A stretch of DNA of 64,000 bases from Polynucleobacter sp. MWH-UH23A. GTDB lineage: Bacteria > Pseudomonadota > Gammaproteobacteria > Burkholderiales > Burkholderiaceae. The notes beneath the pieces were generated by a model. That model saw only the letters and a program-made list of their open reading frames with translations, had not been told where the DNA came from and searched no databases. Shown one piece after another: positions 31,768 to 44,440 of the stretch (positions within the stretch are counted from its first letter, which is position 1; the number at the start of each line of letters is the position of its first letter). The translations under genes were made by a program, and so were the position numbers. The stretch covers positions 1-64,000 of the forward strand of contig NZ_CP099572.1 in the NCBI RefSeq assembly GCF_040409805.1, written 5' to 3'.

Positions 31768-32418
31768 ATGCAAATCCAATTCATCAGTAAATCTTTGATT
31801 ACAGTTTTACTTGTTACACAATTATCTGCGTGTGGAATTTTAGCGGTGGGCGGTGTTGCAGCAGGCGCTAGTGTGATGGCTGATCGTCGTACACCAGGAG
31901 TGCAAGCAATTGACAATGGAATTGAGATGCAAGCAAATGCGGCGCTGTCGAAAAAATTTGGAGATAACGCACACATTAATGTGACTTCTTTTAATCAGAA
32001 GGTATTGTTAACTGGCGAAGCAAAAGATGCGGATATTAAAGGCGAAGCCGATGCTTACGTAAAAGCAATGAAGAATGCTCGTACCGTGTTCAACGAGATT
32101 GTTATCGGCCCAAACAGCACATACACTGCTCGGGCCAACGATTCTTATCTCGAATCAAAGATTAAAACGCAGATGATTTTTACCGATCAGTTGCCGTCAA
32201 ACTCTATGTCGATAGTGGCAGAAGGAACAAGCGTATATCTTATGGGGATCTTGACTCAGAAAGAAGCGGACTTGGCCAAAAAAGTAGCTAGCAATACCAA
32301 TGGCGTGAAAGATGTTTACGTTTACTTTGATATCATTTCTGATGCAGAAAAAAATCGACTAGAGAAACAGGGCAAGGCTGATGAATCACAACCAAGCAGT
32401 CCGCCAAAGTTCCAATAA
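31768..32418 (+). CDS. dolP: BON-domain outer-membrane lipoprotein (DolP-like)
   Basis: The 216-residue product has a lipoprotein signal peptide with lipobox LSAC (cysteine at residue 22). It carries two tandem BON domains, each with a glycine-containing alpha-beta repeat (for example KVLLTGEAKDADIKGEADAY and VYLMGILTQKEADLAKKVA). E. coli DolP (YraP) localises to division sites and protects outer-membrane integrity. The asparagine-, proline- and serine-containing tail is low complexity. Gene order after diaA supports the assignment. It is followed after 17 bases by a cytochrome gene, probably co-transcribed. Confidence 0.88.
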   Translation: MQIQFISKSLITVLLVTQLSACGILAVGGVAAGASVMADRRTPGVQAIDNGIEMQANAALSKKFGDNAHINVTSFNQKVLLTGEAKDADIKGEADAYVKAMKNARTVFNEIVIGPNSTYTARANDSYLESKIKTQMIFTDQLPSNSMSIVAEGTSVYLMGILTQKEADLAKKVASNTNGVKDVYVYFDIISDAEKNRLEKQGKADESQPSSPPKFQ

Positions 32419-32435
32419 ATTTTAGTAGTCTTGTG

Positions 32436-32783
32436 ATGTTGCAAAAATATGCGCTTGTAAAAATAGTATTTATTTTTACAGCGCTGTTTTTCTTTGCGAC
32501 AAAGGCATATAGTAATAGCGAAGACCAAAAAGCATTTGTACTTGCAAAACAAAATGCTTGCTTAGGTTGTCATGCAGTAGATAAAAAAATTGTTGGACCC
32601 AGTTTTCAATCTGTTGCGCAAAAATATAAACACGATCAAAACGCGCCAACGTTTTTAAAAAACAAAATTACTAAGGGCGGTGCAGGCTCATGGGGTGTAG
32701 TGCCGATGCCTGCAAACGCAAAATTAAGTGATGCCGATTTGTCATTATTGGTGAGTTGGATCTTACGTGGCGCACCAAACTAA
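32436..32783 (+). CDS. Small periplasmic cytochrome c (c551/c552-like)
   Basis: This is a soluble monohaem electron carrier of 115 residues. The N-terminal 25 residues form a signal peptide ending near ATKAYS. The haem site is CLGCH (Cys42, Cys45, His46), VGPSFQSVAQKY is the conserved helix that follows, and Met91 in VVPMP is the probable distal ligand. ATG 32436 was chosen; the GTG just before it is in frame. Its place directly after dolP is unusual to me functionally, but the spacing suggests one transcript. Confidence 0.9.
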   Translation: MLQKYALVKIVFIFTALFFFATKAYSNSEDQKAFVLAKQNACLGCHAVDKKIVGPSFQSVAQKYKHDQNAPTFLKNKITKGGAGSWGVVPMPANAKLSDADLSLLVSWILRGAPN

Positions 32784-32798
32784 CCCTCGCATTATTTA

Positions 32799-33455
32799 TT
32801 AACGCGCGTGTTTAGGTTTTCCTAGAAACCACCACCATGCTTGATTAGCAAGTTTCAAATTTTCTTTTAATGCGTAATCAAAATCTGCCCATTGTTCGTT
32901 TGCTGCTTCTTCAACAATCGTGCTTGGGTTAGCTGGTGGTAGGGTGAGATAAGCATCAGCATCGCCGTATGCATACTCCACTTTCATGCCAGCCTTTTGA
33001 GCTAAATGCATCATGGCTTTATTGTTTGCAAGGCAGTGAACATAAAGCGTTTGTATATTGCTATTACGTGAGTGCACCGCAGAGCGGTTGAGTAATGCAG
33101 TGCCAAGCCCTTGTGCTCTGCCTTCAGGTAGCACGGAAACTCCAAATTCAGCAGCACGCGCTTGGCCTTTAATCTCTGGGAGATAGGCAAGGTGTGCCAT
33201 ACCAATCAGCTCCAGATCGGCATTGAATACACCAAAAACCGCATCTTGATTGAAATCTAGGTGTTCAACGTAGTGGTGAATCACTTCATCAGGAGTCTGT
33301 GTGCCAAAACGTAAGCGACGGTCTTCATCGCTAAGCTTGAGCAGATGGTTGAGGATTGCGTCCCTGTGACCTGCATGTAATTCGCGTACAGGAACTACCT
33401 GCCCCACCGTGAAAGGGCTGGAAGGTGAGTGGTTGTTCGCTAATTTATTGTGCAT
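32799..33455 (-). CDS. GNAT family N-acetyltransferase
   Basis: This is a predicted acyl-CoA-dependent acetyltransferase of 218 residues. The GNAT core is seen in AAEFGVSVLPEGRAQGLGTALL (motif A, with the R/Q-x-x-G-x-G/A acetyl-CoA loop as RAQGLG) and the following NNKAMMHLAQKAGMKVEY (motif B). The N-terminal part contains VRELHAGHRDAILNHLLKLSDEDRRLRF, seen in a GNAT subgroup that is often a stand-alone version of protein-acetyltransferase domains. The substrate is unknown. It converges on the cytochrome gene and diverges from the rRNA promoter region. Confidence 0.85.
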   Translation of the reverse strand: MHNKLANNHSPSSPFTVGQVVPVRELHAGHRDAILNHLLKLSDEDRRLRFGTQTPDEVIHHYVEHLDFNQDAVFGVFNADLELIGMAHLAYLPEIKGQARAAEFGVSVLPEGRAQGLGTALLNRSAVHSRNSNIQTLYVHCLANNKAMMHLAQKAGMKVEYAYGDADAYLTLPPANPSTIVEEAANEQWADFDYALKENLKLANQAWWWFLGKPKHAR

Positions 33456-33696
33456 AGCAACATGTTAGCACTAATCAAGGAAAATTTCAGGGTTTTCCCT
33501 TAGCTTGTGGCTTATGCGCAAATGGGGTTTTTGACGACCCCAACGATTCGTCTAGGGCCTCAGAAACAGGCTAAAAATGCAGAAAATCTCAAAAAAATTG
33601 AAATTTTTTTCATGTTTTATGTGACTGATTTTATTAAGGTTTTTTAGAGAGTCAGAAAAATCTTCGCTTTTTTTAGGAAAAATAGTGCAAAAGGTG

Positions 33697-33725
33697 TTGA
33701 CAACCCTATTCGGGTATGTCATAGT
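33697..33725 (+). promoter_or_regulatory. rRNA operon promoter
   Basis: A perfect TTGACA (33697-33702), a 17-base spacer and CATAGT (33720-33725, 4/6) lie about 200 bases before 16S rRNA. The region upstream (33580-33690) has several A/T-tracts that suit an UP element. A GC-rich stretch after the -10 may act as a discriminator. No gene was seen in 33456-33696. Confidence 0.75.
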
Positions 33726-33926
33726 CTCGCTTCTTCGCTGAATCTTTTTAATAACGATTCAGCCCTCTTTAAAAATTAGTCAACCGATAATTGTGGGTAC
33801 TAAGTGAAAGCATCCAGTCCTTCGGGACAGATGTAAATAAATAGTACTCATAGACAGTAAAGATTTGGTTTTTTACCAAGTCGATTTCTTGAATGAGTGC
33901 GACGATCCGCAAGGATCACAGGAATT
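33726..33926 (+). promoter_or_regulatory. rRNA leader with boxA and 16S processing stem
   Basis: The leader carries a boxA-like antitermination element, CCCTCTTTAAAAA (33763-33775). Bases 33779-33802 are complementary to 35483-35506, just after 16S, at 23 of 24 positions. That long-range stem would be the RNase III stalk for 16S precursor release. Confidence 0.8.
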
Positions 33927-35462
<1,536 letters not shown>

Positions 35463-35518
35463 GAGAAAAGATGCTGGAGCTATAGTACCCACACTTATCG
35501 GTTGACAATAATAGCCAC

Positions 35519-35595
35519 GGGTCTGTAGCTCAGCTGGTTAGAGCACTGTGTTGATAACGCAGGGGTCGTAGGTTCAAGTCCTACCAGACCCACCA
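35519..35595 (+). tRNA. tRNA-Ile (anticodon GAT)
   Basis: This is a 77-base cloverleaf in the 16S-23S spacer. The acceptor stem is GGGTCTG paired with CAGACCC. The anticodon loop TTGATAA gives GAT, the T arm contains GGTTCAAGTCC, and CCA is encoded. It is typical of the first spacer tRNA. Confidence 0.98.
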
Positions 35596-35625
35596 ATCAG
35601 TAGTGATATGGTCTTAGTGGACGTT

Positions 35626-35701
35626 GGGGGATTAGCTCAGCTGGGAGAGCACCTGCTTTGCAAGCAGGGGGTCGTCGGTTCGATCCCGTCATCCTCCACC
35701 A
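35626..35701 (+). tRNA. tRNA-Ala (anticodon TGC)
   Basis: This is a 76-base cloverleaf, the second spacer tRNA. The acceptor stem GGGGGAT pairs with ATCCTCC including one G-T pair. The anticodon loop TTTGCAA gives TGC, the T arm contains GGTTCGATCCC, and CCA is encoded. Confidence 0.98.
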
Positions 35702-35969
35702 ACTCTTAAATGTCAAAACTAAGCAATTAGTAAATTGTTTAGTTTTGCCATTTATGGCTGTTCTTTAAAAATTTGAGTAAGCAAAGTGTCAAACGTATCT
35801 TTGAGAGTGCGTTTGACAATGTAATAAGGGTAAAGATTGAATCATCAATCAGTAATATCAAACGAGTTTTACAAAGTTCTTAACAAGTACTTACAGTTTG
35901 GATTACGGCAAACATGTCAGAAGTAGAAGTAAAACCCTGTAACAGGTACTAGCAATGGTGCTCGTTATA
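35702..35969 (+). promoter_or_regulatory. Second half of the 16S-23S spacer with boxA and 23S processing stem
   Basis: This spacer contains a boxA, TGTTCTTTAAAAA (35759-35771). ATTTGAGTAAGCA (35771-35783) is a perfect 13-base complement of 38902-38914 beyond 23S. The segment just before 23S (about 35953-35969) is also largely complementary to the bases after it. Together they would form the 23S processing stalk. Confidence 0.75.
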
Positions 35970-38843
<2,874 letters not shown>

Positions 38844-38949
38844 TATAACCAGCACTATTGTGTTGGATGTTTGCCAGATTTAATCTGCATCCTTAATTAC
38901 ATGCTTACTCAAATAGAGTTGTTGATTTATCAGCAACTCAACCCTCTAC

Positions 38950-39064
38950 GCCCGGTGACCATAGCGAATTGGAACCACTCCTTCCCATCTCGAACAGGAC
39001 AGTGAAACGATTCTACGCCGATGATAGTGCGGATTACCCGTGTGAAAGTAGGTAACTGCCGGGC
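38950..39064 (+). rRNA. rrf: 5S ribosomal RNA
   Basis: This is a 5S molecule of about 115 bases, starting GCCCGGTGACCATAGCG and ending CTGCCGGGC, whose ends pair. It contains CCCATCTCGAACAGGACAG-type loop sequences and AAAGTAGGTAACTG near the end. The borders may be off by one or two bases. Confidence 0.95.
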
Positions 39065-39074
39065 ACCAAAGCGA

Positions 39075-39105
39075 CGCCCAGACCCCTTTAGGTCTGGGCG
39101 TTTTT
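39075..39105 (+). terminator. rRNA operon terminator
   Basis: A perfect 10-bp GC-rich stem (CGCCCAGACC / GGTCTGGGCG) with a 6-base loop is followed by TTTTT. It lies just after 5S rRNA and is a strong intrinsic terminator. Confidence 0.95.
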
Positions 39106-39128
39106 ACTTGTGCAAAGCGTAAGAGAGA

Positions 39129-39157
39129 TTGACAGAAACTCCATTTGGAGTCAGAAT
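39129..39157 (+). promoter_or_regulatory. Promoter of the tRNA-tuf-secE-nusG operon
   Basis: A perfect TTGACA (39129-39134), a 17-base spacer and CAGAAT (39152-39157, 4/6) lie 12 bases before tRNA-Tyr. The spacer is almost filled by a perfect inverted repeat, ACTCCA-TT-TGGAGT (39138-39151), which may be chance or an operator. Confidence 0.75.
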
Positions 39158-39168
39158 ATTGGGTTCGC

Positions 39169-39253
39169 GGAGGGGTGTCCGAGCGGCTAAAGGAGGCAGA
39201 CTGTAAATCTGTTGGCTACGCCTACGTAGGTTCGAATCCTACCCCCTCCACCA
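39169..39253 (+). tRNA. tRNA-Tyr (anticodon GTA)
   Basis: This is an 85-base class II tRNA with a long variable arm. The acceptor stem is GGAGGGG paired with CCCCTCC, the anticodon region is ACTGTAAATCT (GTA), and CCA is encoded. It is first in the tyr-gly-thr-tuf set, the same order as in the E. coli tufB operon. Confidence 0.97.
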
Positions 39254-39258
39254 GATGT

Positions 39259-39332
39259 GCGGGATTAGTTTAATGGTAAAACAGCAGATTTCCAATCTTC
39301 GGTCAAGAGTTCGATTCTCTTATCCCGCTCCA
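39259..39332 (+). tRNA. tRNA-Gly (anticodon TCC)
   Basis: This is a 74-base cloverleaf. The acceptor stem is GCGGGAT paired with ATCCCGC, the anticodon loop TTTCCAA gives TCC, the T arm contains AGTTCGATTCT, and CCA is encoded. It lies 5 bases after tRNA-Tyr, so both come from one precursor. Confidence 0.97.
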
Positions 39333-39353
39333 GTATTTGCAGCAAATAGAAAG

Positions 39354-39428
<75 letters not shown>

Positions 39429-39482
39429 GGCTTAGTTTTTATTAATTGTGTATTTCGTGTTTTGGTTTTTAAGAGTTAACTA

Positions 39483-40692
39483 AAGGCAGACAAAAATGGC
39501 AAAAGAAAAGTTCGAGCGGACAAAACCGCACGTAAACGTAGGCACCATCGGTCACGTTGACCACGGTAAAACCACCTTGACAGCGGCAATTGCAACTGTG
39601 CTCTCAAAAGCATTCGGTGGCGAAGCGAAAGCATACGATCAGATCGATGCGGCTCCAGAAGAAAAAGCACGTGGTATTACGATTAACACAGCACACGTTG
39701 AGTATGAGACTGCTGGTCGTCACTATGCACACGTTGACTGCCCAGGACACGCTGACTACGTTAAGAACATGATTACTGGTGCTGCGCAGATGGACGGCGC
39801 AATCTTGGTTTGCTCTGCTGCAGACGGCCCTATGCCACAAACTCGTGAGCACATCCTCTTGGCACGTCAGGTTGGCGTTCCTTACATCGTGGTGTTCTTA
39901 AACAAGTGCGACATGGTTGACGATGCTGAACTCTTAGAGCTCGTTGAAATGGAAGTACGTGAACTCCTGTCTAAGTATGACTTCCCAGGCGATGACACTC
40001 CCATCATCCGTGGTTCTGCTAAGTTGGCATTAGAAGGCGACGAAGGCCCATTGGGTAAAGAAGCCATCATGAAATTGGCTGAAGCACTCGATACTTACAT
40101 CCCAACTCCAGAGCGTGCTGTTGATGGCTCATTCTTGATGCCAGTAGAAGACGTGTTCTCTATCTCTGGTCGCGGTACTGTAGTAACTGGTCGTATTGAG
40201 CGCGGCATCATCAAGGTTGGTGAAGAGATTGAAATCGTTGGTATCAAGCCAACTCTCAAGACCACTTGTACTGGTGTTGAAATGTTCCGCAAATTGCTCG
40301 ACCAAGGTCAAGCAGGTGACAACGTCGGTATCTTGTTACGTGGTACAAAACGTGAAGAAGTTGAGCGTGGCCAAGTATTGGCTAAGCCTGGTTCTATCAC
40401 TCCACACACCCACTTTACTGCTGAGGTTTACATCCTTGGTAAAGACGAAGGTGGTCGTCATACTCCATTCTTTAACAACTATCGTCCACAGTTCTACTTC
40501 CGTACAACGGACGTTACTGGTTCAATCGAGTTGCCAAAAGACAAAGAGATGGTGATGCCTGGTGATAACGTCACCATTACCGTCAAACTCATCGCCCCAA
40601 TCGCGATGGAAGAAGGTTTACGTTTTGCGATCCGTGAAGGTGGCCGTACTGTTGGCGCCGGCGTGGTTGCAAAGATTTTGGCTTAAGAAGTA
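39483..40692 (+). repeat. tuf repeat, copy 1
   Basis: This 1210-base direct repeat covers the whole tuf gene, 13 bases before it and 6 after it. It matches 56302-57511 with an offset of 16819, and all reading frames translate the same way, so the copies appear identical. The flanks differ at once on both sides, which is typical of gene conversion between tuf copies. Confidence 0.9.
39496..40686 (+). CDS. tuf: Elongation factor Tu, copy 1
   Basis: EF-Tu delivers aminoacyl-tRNA to the ribosome as a GTP complex. The GTPase motifs are GHVDHGKTT (P-loop), the RGITI effector segment, [12 protein letters not shown] (G3), NKCDMVDD (G4) and the SAK-type G5 in [10 protein letters not shown]. At 396 residues it has all three domains. 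The protein is identical to copy 2 at 56315. Position after tRNA-Tyr-Gly-Thr and before tRNA-Trp and secE matches the tufB locus of E. coli. AAGGCAGAC before the ATG supplies the ribosome-binding site. Confidence 0.98.
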   Translation: MAKEKFERTKPHVNVGTIGHVDHGKTTLTAAIATVLSKAFGGEAKAYDQIDAAPEEKARGITINTAHVEYETAGRHYAHVDCPGHADYVKNMITGAAQMDGAILVCSAADGPMPQTREHILLARQVGVPYIVVFLNKCDMVDDAELLELVEMEVRELLSKYDFPGDDTPIIRGSAKLALEGDEGPLGKEAIMKLAEALDTYIPTPERAVDGSFLMPVEDVFSISGRGTVVTGRIERGIIKVGEEIEIVGIKPTLKTTCTGVEMFRKLLDQGQAGDNVGILLRGTKREEVERGQVLAKPGSITPHTHFTAEVYILGKDEGGRHTPFFNNYRPQFYFRTTDVTGSIELPKDKEMVMPGDNVTITVKLIAPIAMEEGLRFAIREGGRTVGAGVVAKILA

Positions 40693-40703
40693 TTTAGAAA
40701 TAA

Positions 40704-40779
40704 AGGGGTGTAGCTCAATTGGCAGAGCGTTGGTCTCCAAAACCAAAGGTTGGGGGTTCGATGCCCTCCGCCCCTGCCA
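40704..40779 (+). tRNA. tRNA-Trp (anticodon CCA)
   Basis: This is a 76-base cloverleaf between tuf and secE. The acceptor stem AGGGGTG pairs with CGCCCCT (one G-T pair), the anticodon loop CTCCAAA gives CCA, the T arm contains GGTTCGATGCC, and the 3' CCA is encoded. Confidence 0.97.
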
Positions 40780-40799
40780 CGATTTGAACTGAAAGCAAT

Positions 40800-41177
40800 A
40801 TGTCTCAACAAACTGCAAGTCAATCTGAAGAAAAAAGCAGCTGGGTCTCAGGCCTCGCTGCTTTAATCGTCGTTGCCGCGTTAGTGCTTTACTACACGCT
40901 CATCGACCAATCTTTATTGGTGCGCTTAGCCGTATTGTTTGGCGGCATTGCTGCTGCAGTCATGATCGTGGCAATTTCTCCTGACGGGCGTCGTTTTATC
41001 GCCTACGCAAAAGATTCTTGGTATGAAGTAAAAAAGGTTGTTTGGCCGACTCGTAAAGAGACCACCCAAATGACTCTAGTCGTATTTGGCTTTGTTCTGA
41101 TCATGTCCTTGTTTTTGTGGATTGCAGACAAATTAATTGAATGGCTAGTTTTTTCAGTCCTTCTAGGCTGGAAGTGA
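40800..41177 (+). CDS. secE: Protein translocase subunit SecE
   Basis: SecE clamps SecY in the SecYEG translocon of the inner membrane. The 125-residue protein has three hydrophobic segments as in E. coli, and the conserved cytoplasmic amphipathic helix YAKDSWYEVKKVVWPTRKET before the last one. It begins 20 bases after tRNA-Trp and is followed by nusG after 9 bases, the usual secE-nusG pair. Confidence 0.96.
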   Translation: MSQQTASQSEEKSSWVSGLAALIVVAALVLYYTLIDQSLLVRLAVLFGGIAAAVMIVAISPDGRRFIAYAKDSWYEVKKVVWPTRKETTQMTLVVFGFVLIMSLFLWIADKLIEWLVFSVLLGWK

Positions 41178-41186
41178 GTAAGCAAA

Positions 41187-41759
41187 ATGACTGATTCAGA
41201 AGTAGTCGCAAATTCTCAAGCTGCTGGTAATAAGCGTTGGTATGTAATCCACGCCTACTCTGGCATGGAAAAGAGCGTTAAAAAAGGCCTTGAGGAGCGT
41301 ATCGCTCGTTCAGGTATGCCTGAGAAATTTGGCCGTATTTTGGTCCCATCAGAAGAGGTGGTTGAAGTGAAGTCTGGCTCCAAGTCTGTTACTGAGCGCC
41401 GTTTCTTCCCTGGCTACGTCTTAATTGAGATGGAAATGACCGACGAAAGCTGGCATTTGGTGAAAAACACGCCAAAAGTAACCGGTTTCGTGGGTGGCGT
41501 ACGTAACCGCCCAAGCCCGATTTCGAACGCAGAAGTCACCAAAATCATGGATCAGATGCAAGCTGGGGTTGATAAACCTAAGCCCAAGACTCTATTTGAA
41601 GTGGGTGAGATGGTTCGCGTCAAAGAAGGTCCGTTTACCGACTTTAATGGCAACGTTGAGGAAGTGAACTATGAGAAGTCAAGATTGCGCGTTTCTGTTA
41701 CAATTTTCGGTCGCGGCACCCCAGTTGAACTGGAGTTTGGCCAAGTAGAAAAGATGTAA
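41187..41759 (+). CDS. nusG: Transcription termination/antitermination protein NusG
   Basis: NusG binds RNA polymerase and links it to Rho, to antitermination complexes or to the leading ribosome. The 190-residue protein has the NGN domain ([20 protein letters not shown], and [12 protein letters not shown]) and a C-terminal KOW domain ([20 protein letters not shown]). The first ten or so residues are a short disordered lead. It is expected to act with the boxA elements seen in the rRNA operon. secE lies 9 bases upstream and rplK 174 bases downstream. Confidence 0.97.
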   Translation: MTDSEVVANSQAAGNKRWYVIHAYSGMEKSVKKGLEERIARSGMPEKFGRILVPSEEVVEVKSGSKSVTERRFFPGYVLIEMEMTDESWHLVKNTPKVTGFVGGVRNRPSPISNAEVTKIMDQMQAGVDKPKPKTLFEVGEMVRVKEGPFTDFNGNVEEVNYEKSRLRVSVTIFGRGTPVELEFGQVEKM

Positions 41760-41933
41760 AAACAAGGACTTAGTCTTGTATTGCAGTGCAGCAAAGTAGT
41801 AAAAGTCGTTTTAAGTGGTTATTTAGTTTTAGTAATTAACCGAGGAGCTGAGCTAGAAAGCCAAAAACTAGCAAAGCGTTAACTCAACGGCGGTCTTTCC
41901 TAATGAGGTTAGGCGCGCTTTAAGGAGCAACAC
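41760..41933 (+). promoter_or_regulatory. rplK leader region
   Basis: The 174 bases before rplK contain small hairpins: ACAAGGAC/AGTCTTGT just after nusG, GCTAG/CTAGC at 41852-41872, and CCTAA/TTAGG at 41899-41913 near the ribosome-binding site AAGGAG. In E. coli the L11-L1 message is controlled by L1 binding in this leader. I could not verify the L1 target by eye. No strong promoter was identified. Confidence 0.4.
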
Positions 41934-42365
41934 ATGGCAAAGAAGATTGTTGGCTTTATTAAGCTGCAGATTCCTGCAGGTAAAGCAAACCCATCACCAC
42001 CCGTAGGTCCAGCATTGGGTCAACGCGGCCTCAACATTATGGAATTCTGTAAAGCGTTTAATGCTCAAACTCAGAGCATGGAACCTGGCTTGCCAATTCC
42101 AGTTGTGATTACAGCGTTCGCTGATAAGAGCTTCACATTCATCATGAAGACTCCTCCAGCAACCATCATGATTAAGAAGGCTGCAAAGATCGAAAAAGGA
42201 TCACCGCGTCCTCATACCGATAAGGTAGGAAAAATTACTCGTGCTCAAGCGGAAGAAATCGCTAAAGCAAAAATGCCAGATTTGACTGCAGCTGATATGG
42301 ATGCAGCAGTTCGCACAATCGCTGGTAGCGCCCGTTCCATGGGCATCACTGTGGAAGGAGTCTAA
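41934..42365 (+). CDS. rplK: 50S ribosomal protein L11
   Basis: L11 forms part of the GTPase-associated centre and binds the 1070 region of 23S rRNA. The proline-rich N-terminal domain ([20 protein letters not shown]) and the RNA-binding C-terminal domain ([12 protein letters not shown] at the end) are intact in 143 residues. AAGGAG precedes the ATG. rplA starts 2 bases after its stop, so L11 and L1 are coupled as usual. Confidence 0.98.
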   Translation: MAKKIVGFIKLQIPAGKANPSPPVGPALGQRGLNIMEFCKAFNAQTQSMEPGLPIPVVITAFADKSFTFIMKTPPATIMIKKAAKIEKGSPRPHTDKVGKITRAQAEEIAKAKMPDLTAADMDAAVRTIAGSARSMGITVEGV

Positions 42366-42367
42366 TC

Positions 42368-43069
42368 ATGACTAAATTATCTAAGCGCGTAAAAGCAATT
42401 CAGTCCAAAGTTGATCGCAACAAGTTTTACCCATTAGAAGATGCGTTGAATCTCGTTAAAGAGTGTGCAACTGCTAAGTTCGATGAGTCTATCGACGTTG
42501 CTGTTCAGTTGGGTATTGATGCTAAGAAATCTGACCAAGTTGTGCGCGGAGCAGTTGTGCTCCCAGCAGGTACTGGTAAGCATGTTCGTGTTGCTGTTTT
42601 TGCCCAAGGCGAGAAGGCTGAGCAAGCTAAAGCTGCTGGTGCAGAAATCGTTGGCATGGAAGATTTGGCTGAACAAATTAAAGGCGGCAAAATTGATTTT
42701 GATGTGTTGATCGCATCTCCTGACACAATGAAAATCGTTGGTACTTTAGGTCAAGTATTGGGTCCACGTGGTTTGATGCCTAATCCAAAAGTTGGAACAG
42801 TTACACCTGACGTAGCAACTGCAGTGAAAAATGCAAAAGCGGGTCAAGTACAGTTCCGCGTGGACAAAGCCGGTATCGTGCATGCAAGTATTGGCCGTCG
42901 TTCATTCGAGCCAGCTGCATTGAAATCGAATTTGCTCGCATTGCTTGAGGCTTTGAATAAAGCAAAACCTCCTGCATCTAAGGGAATTTATTTAAAGAAG
43001 GTTGCCGTAAGCAGCACCATGGGTGCAGGCGTACGTGTAGACCAAGCATCGTTACAGGCAGCAGTTTAA
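42368..43069 (+). CDS. rplA: 50S ribosomal protein L1
   Basis: L1 makes the mobile L1 stalk near the E site and represses its own operon. The 233-residue protein has the family start ([20 protein letters not shown]) and the signature [16 protein letters not shown]. It is translated with rplK from the same message. A hairpin 29 bases downstream of its stop separates it from the rplJL unit. Confidence 0.98.
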   Translation: MTKLSKRVKAIQSKVDRNKFYPLEDALNLVKECATAKFDESIDVAVQLGIDAKKSDQVVRGAVVLPAGTGKHVRVAVFAQGEKAEQAKAAGAEIVGMEDLAEQIKGGKIDFDVLIASPDTMKIVGTLGQVLGPRGLMPNPKVGTVTPDVATAVKNAKAGQVQFRVDKAGIVHASIGRRSFEPAALKSNLLALLEALNKAKPPASKGIYLKKVAVSSTMGAGVRVDQASLQAAV

Positions 43070-43097
43070 TAGCCTGTAACAAAAAAGAACTTTGGGT

Positions 43098-43123
43098 CGA
43101 CTTTTGCCTAAAAGCAAAAGTCG
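43098..43123 (+). terminator. Hairpin between rplA and rplJ
   Basis: A perfect 10-bp stem, CGACTTTTGC / GCAAAAGTCG, with a 6-base loop follows rplA. There is no T-run after it, so it is more likely an mRNA processing or stability hairpin, or a partial terminator, than a full stop. Confidence 0.4.
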
Positions 43124-43129
43124 AACATC

Positions 43130-43300
43130 AAAGACCGTTGGTGAATTAGTTGCTAGTAAAGAGTTAATTCTTAATTGTTACGAAAGTGACGACCAGCGCA
43201 GATGGCGACCCTGAAAAGATTTTCACAAGAATCTTTGTGAACAAATGATCAGACGCTGGTGTGTAACCCCAACTGGAAGCAGTTGGTTTTTATGGAGTTA
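43130..43300 (+). promoter_or_regulatory. L10 leader (autoregulatory rplJ leader)
   Basis: The sequence before rplJ folds as expected for the widespread L10 leader. ACCAGCG (43192-43198) pairs with CGCTGGT (43254-43260) and encloses an inner hairpin built from TTCACAAGA and TCTTTGTGAA. The L10-L7/L12 complex binds such leaders to block rplJ translation. The pairing is seen; the binding is inferred. Confidence 0.65.
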
Positions 43301-43304
43301 AACC

Positions 43305-43931
43305 GTGCCTTTGAATGTACAAGACAAAAAAGCGATTGTTGCTGATGTCGGAGCTCAATTGGCTGGAGCCCAAACCGTCGTTCTCGCTGAATACCGCGGT
43401 ATCCCAGTAGAAGAATTGACAAAGCTACGTGCTAGCGCACGTGACCAAGGTGTATATCTTCGTGTTTTGAAGAACACATTGGCACGTCGTGCTTCACAAG
43501 GCACGCAGTTTGAGCCTCTTGCTGATTCGATGGTTGGCCCCTTGATCTACGGCATTTCTGCTGATCCGATTGCCTCGGCAAAAGTATTGCAGAACTTTGC
43601 TAAGACTCAAGATTTGCTAGTGATTAAAGCTGGCCTATACAACGGTAAGTTGTTGGATGTTGCAGGTGTTAAAGCACTCGCGACAATTCCAAGCCGTGAA
43701 GAGTTGTTATCAACGTTGTTGGGAGTGATGTTGGCCCCAGTATCTGCGATGGCTCGTGTATTGGGCGCAGTGGCTGCGCAAAAAGCAGCTGGAGCACCTG
43801 CTCCAGTAGCCGAAGCGGCAGCACCTGTAGAGGCAGCCCCAGTGGCAGAAACTGCGCCAGCCGCAGAGCCTGCAGCTGAACCAGCAGCCCCAGAAGCTAC
43901 AGCAACAAACGAAACCCCTGCCGCTGAATAA
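43305..43931 (+). CDS. rplJ: 50S ribosomal protein L10 with Ala/Pro-rich tail
   Basis: L10 anchors L7/L12 dimers at the ribosomal stalk. The N-terminal part ([20 protein letters not shown]) and the rRNA-binding region with [12 protein letters not shown] are normal. The usual protein ends near residue 165-175. Here the last 45 or so residues are an Ala-, Pro- and Glu-rich low-complexity tail with repeated AAP and EPA units. The start is GTG 43305, with TGGAGTTAAACC as ribosome-binding site. rplL follows after 36 bases. Whether the tail affects L7/L12 binding is unknown. Confidence 0.96.
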   Translation: MPLNVQDKKAIVADVGAQLAGAQTVVLAEYRGIPVEELTKLRASARDQGVYLRVLKNTLARRASQGTQFEPLADSMVGPLIYGISADPIASAKVLQNFAKTQDLLVIKAGLYNGKLLDVAGVKALATIPSREELLSTLLGVMLAPVSAMARVLGAVAAQKAAGAPAPVAEAAAPVEAAPVAETAPAAEPAAEPAAPEATATNETPAAE

Positions 43932-43967
43932 GCGACAAATTAACTATTTAAGTATTAGGAGCTAAAA

Positions 43968-44345
43968 ATGGCGATTACTAAAGAAGAAATCATTGAAGCA
44001 GTTGGTAGCATGTCCGTTATGGATTTGAACGACTTGGTTAAAGCGTTCGAAGAGAAGTTTGGTGTATCAGCTGCAGCGATGGCTGTTGCTGGTCCTGCAG
44101 GTGCTGGCGGTGGTGATGCTGGTGGTGCAGAGCAAACTGAATTCACAGTAAACCTCGTTGAAGCTGGCGCAAACAAAGTTTCAGTAATTAAAGCAGTTCG
44201 CGAAATTACTGGCCTTGGTTTGAAAGAAGCTAAAGACTTGGTTGACGGTGCACCGAAGCCAATCAAAGAAGGCGTTGACAAGAAGACTGCTGAAGAAGCC
44301 AAGAAGAAGCTTGAAGAAGCTGGCGCTAAGGCAGAACTCAAGTAA
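43968..44345 (+). CDS. rplL: 50S ribosomal protein L7/L12
   Basis: L7/L12 is the multicopy stalk protein that recruits translational GTPases. The 125-residue product has the N-terminal dimerisation helices, an Ala/Gly-rich hinge ([18 protein letters not shown]) and the C-terminal domain with [28 protein letters not shown] lies before the ATG and is a strong ribosome-binding site, suiting the need for extra copies. Tandem hairpins follow before rpoB. Confidence 0.98.
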   Translation: MAITKEEIIEAVGSMSVMDLNDLVKAFEEKFGVSAAAMAVAGPAGAGGGDAGGAEQTEFTVNLVEAGANKVSVIKAVREITGLGLKEAKDLVDGAPKPIKEGVDKKTAEEAKKKLEEAGAKAELK

Positions 44346-44390
44346 TACAAACTCAGCTGGCGCCTCTCACAAAGGGGCGTTAGCCATGTT

Positions 44391-44440
44391 GTTTGACCTT
44401 TAGAGGTCAAACCCGATTTCATTTCTGATTGAAATCGGGT
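44391..44440 (+). terminator. Tandem hairpins (attenuator) between rplL and rpoB
   Basis: Two adjacent stems lie after rplL: GTTTGACCT/AGGTCAAAC (44391-44412) and an 11-bp stem from 44411-44421 with 44430-44440. The second is followed only by TT and then GCC, so termination should be partial. This is where E. coli attenuates and cleaves the transcript to lower rpoBC relative to rplJL. The next 130 bases to rpoB hold no gene. Confidence 0.6.
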
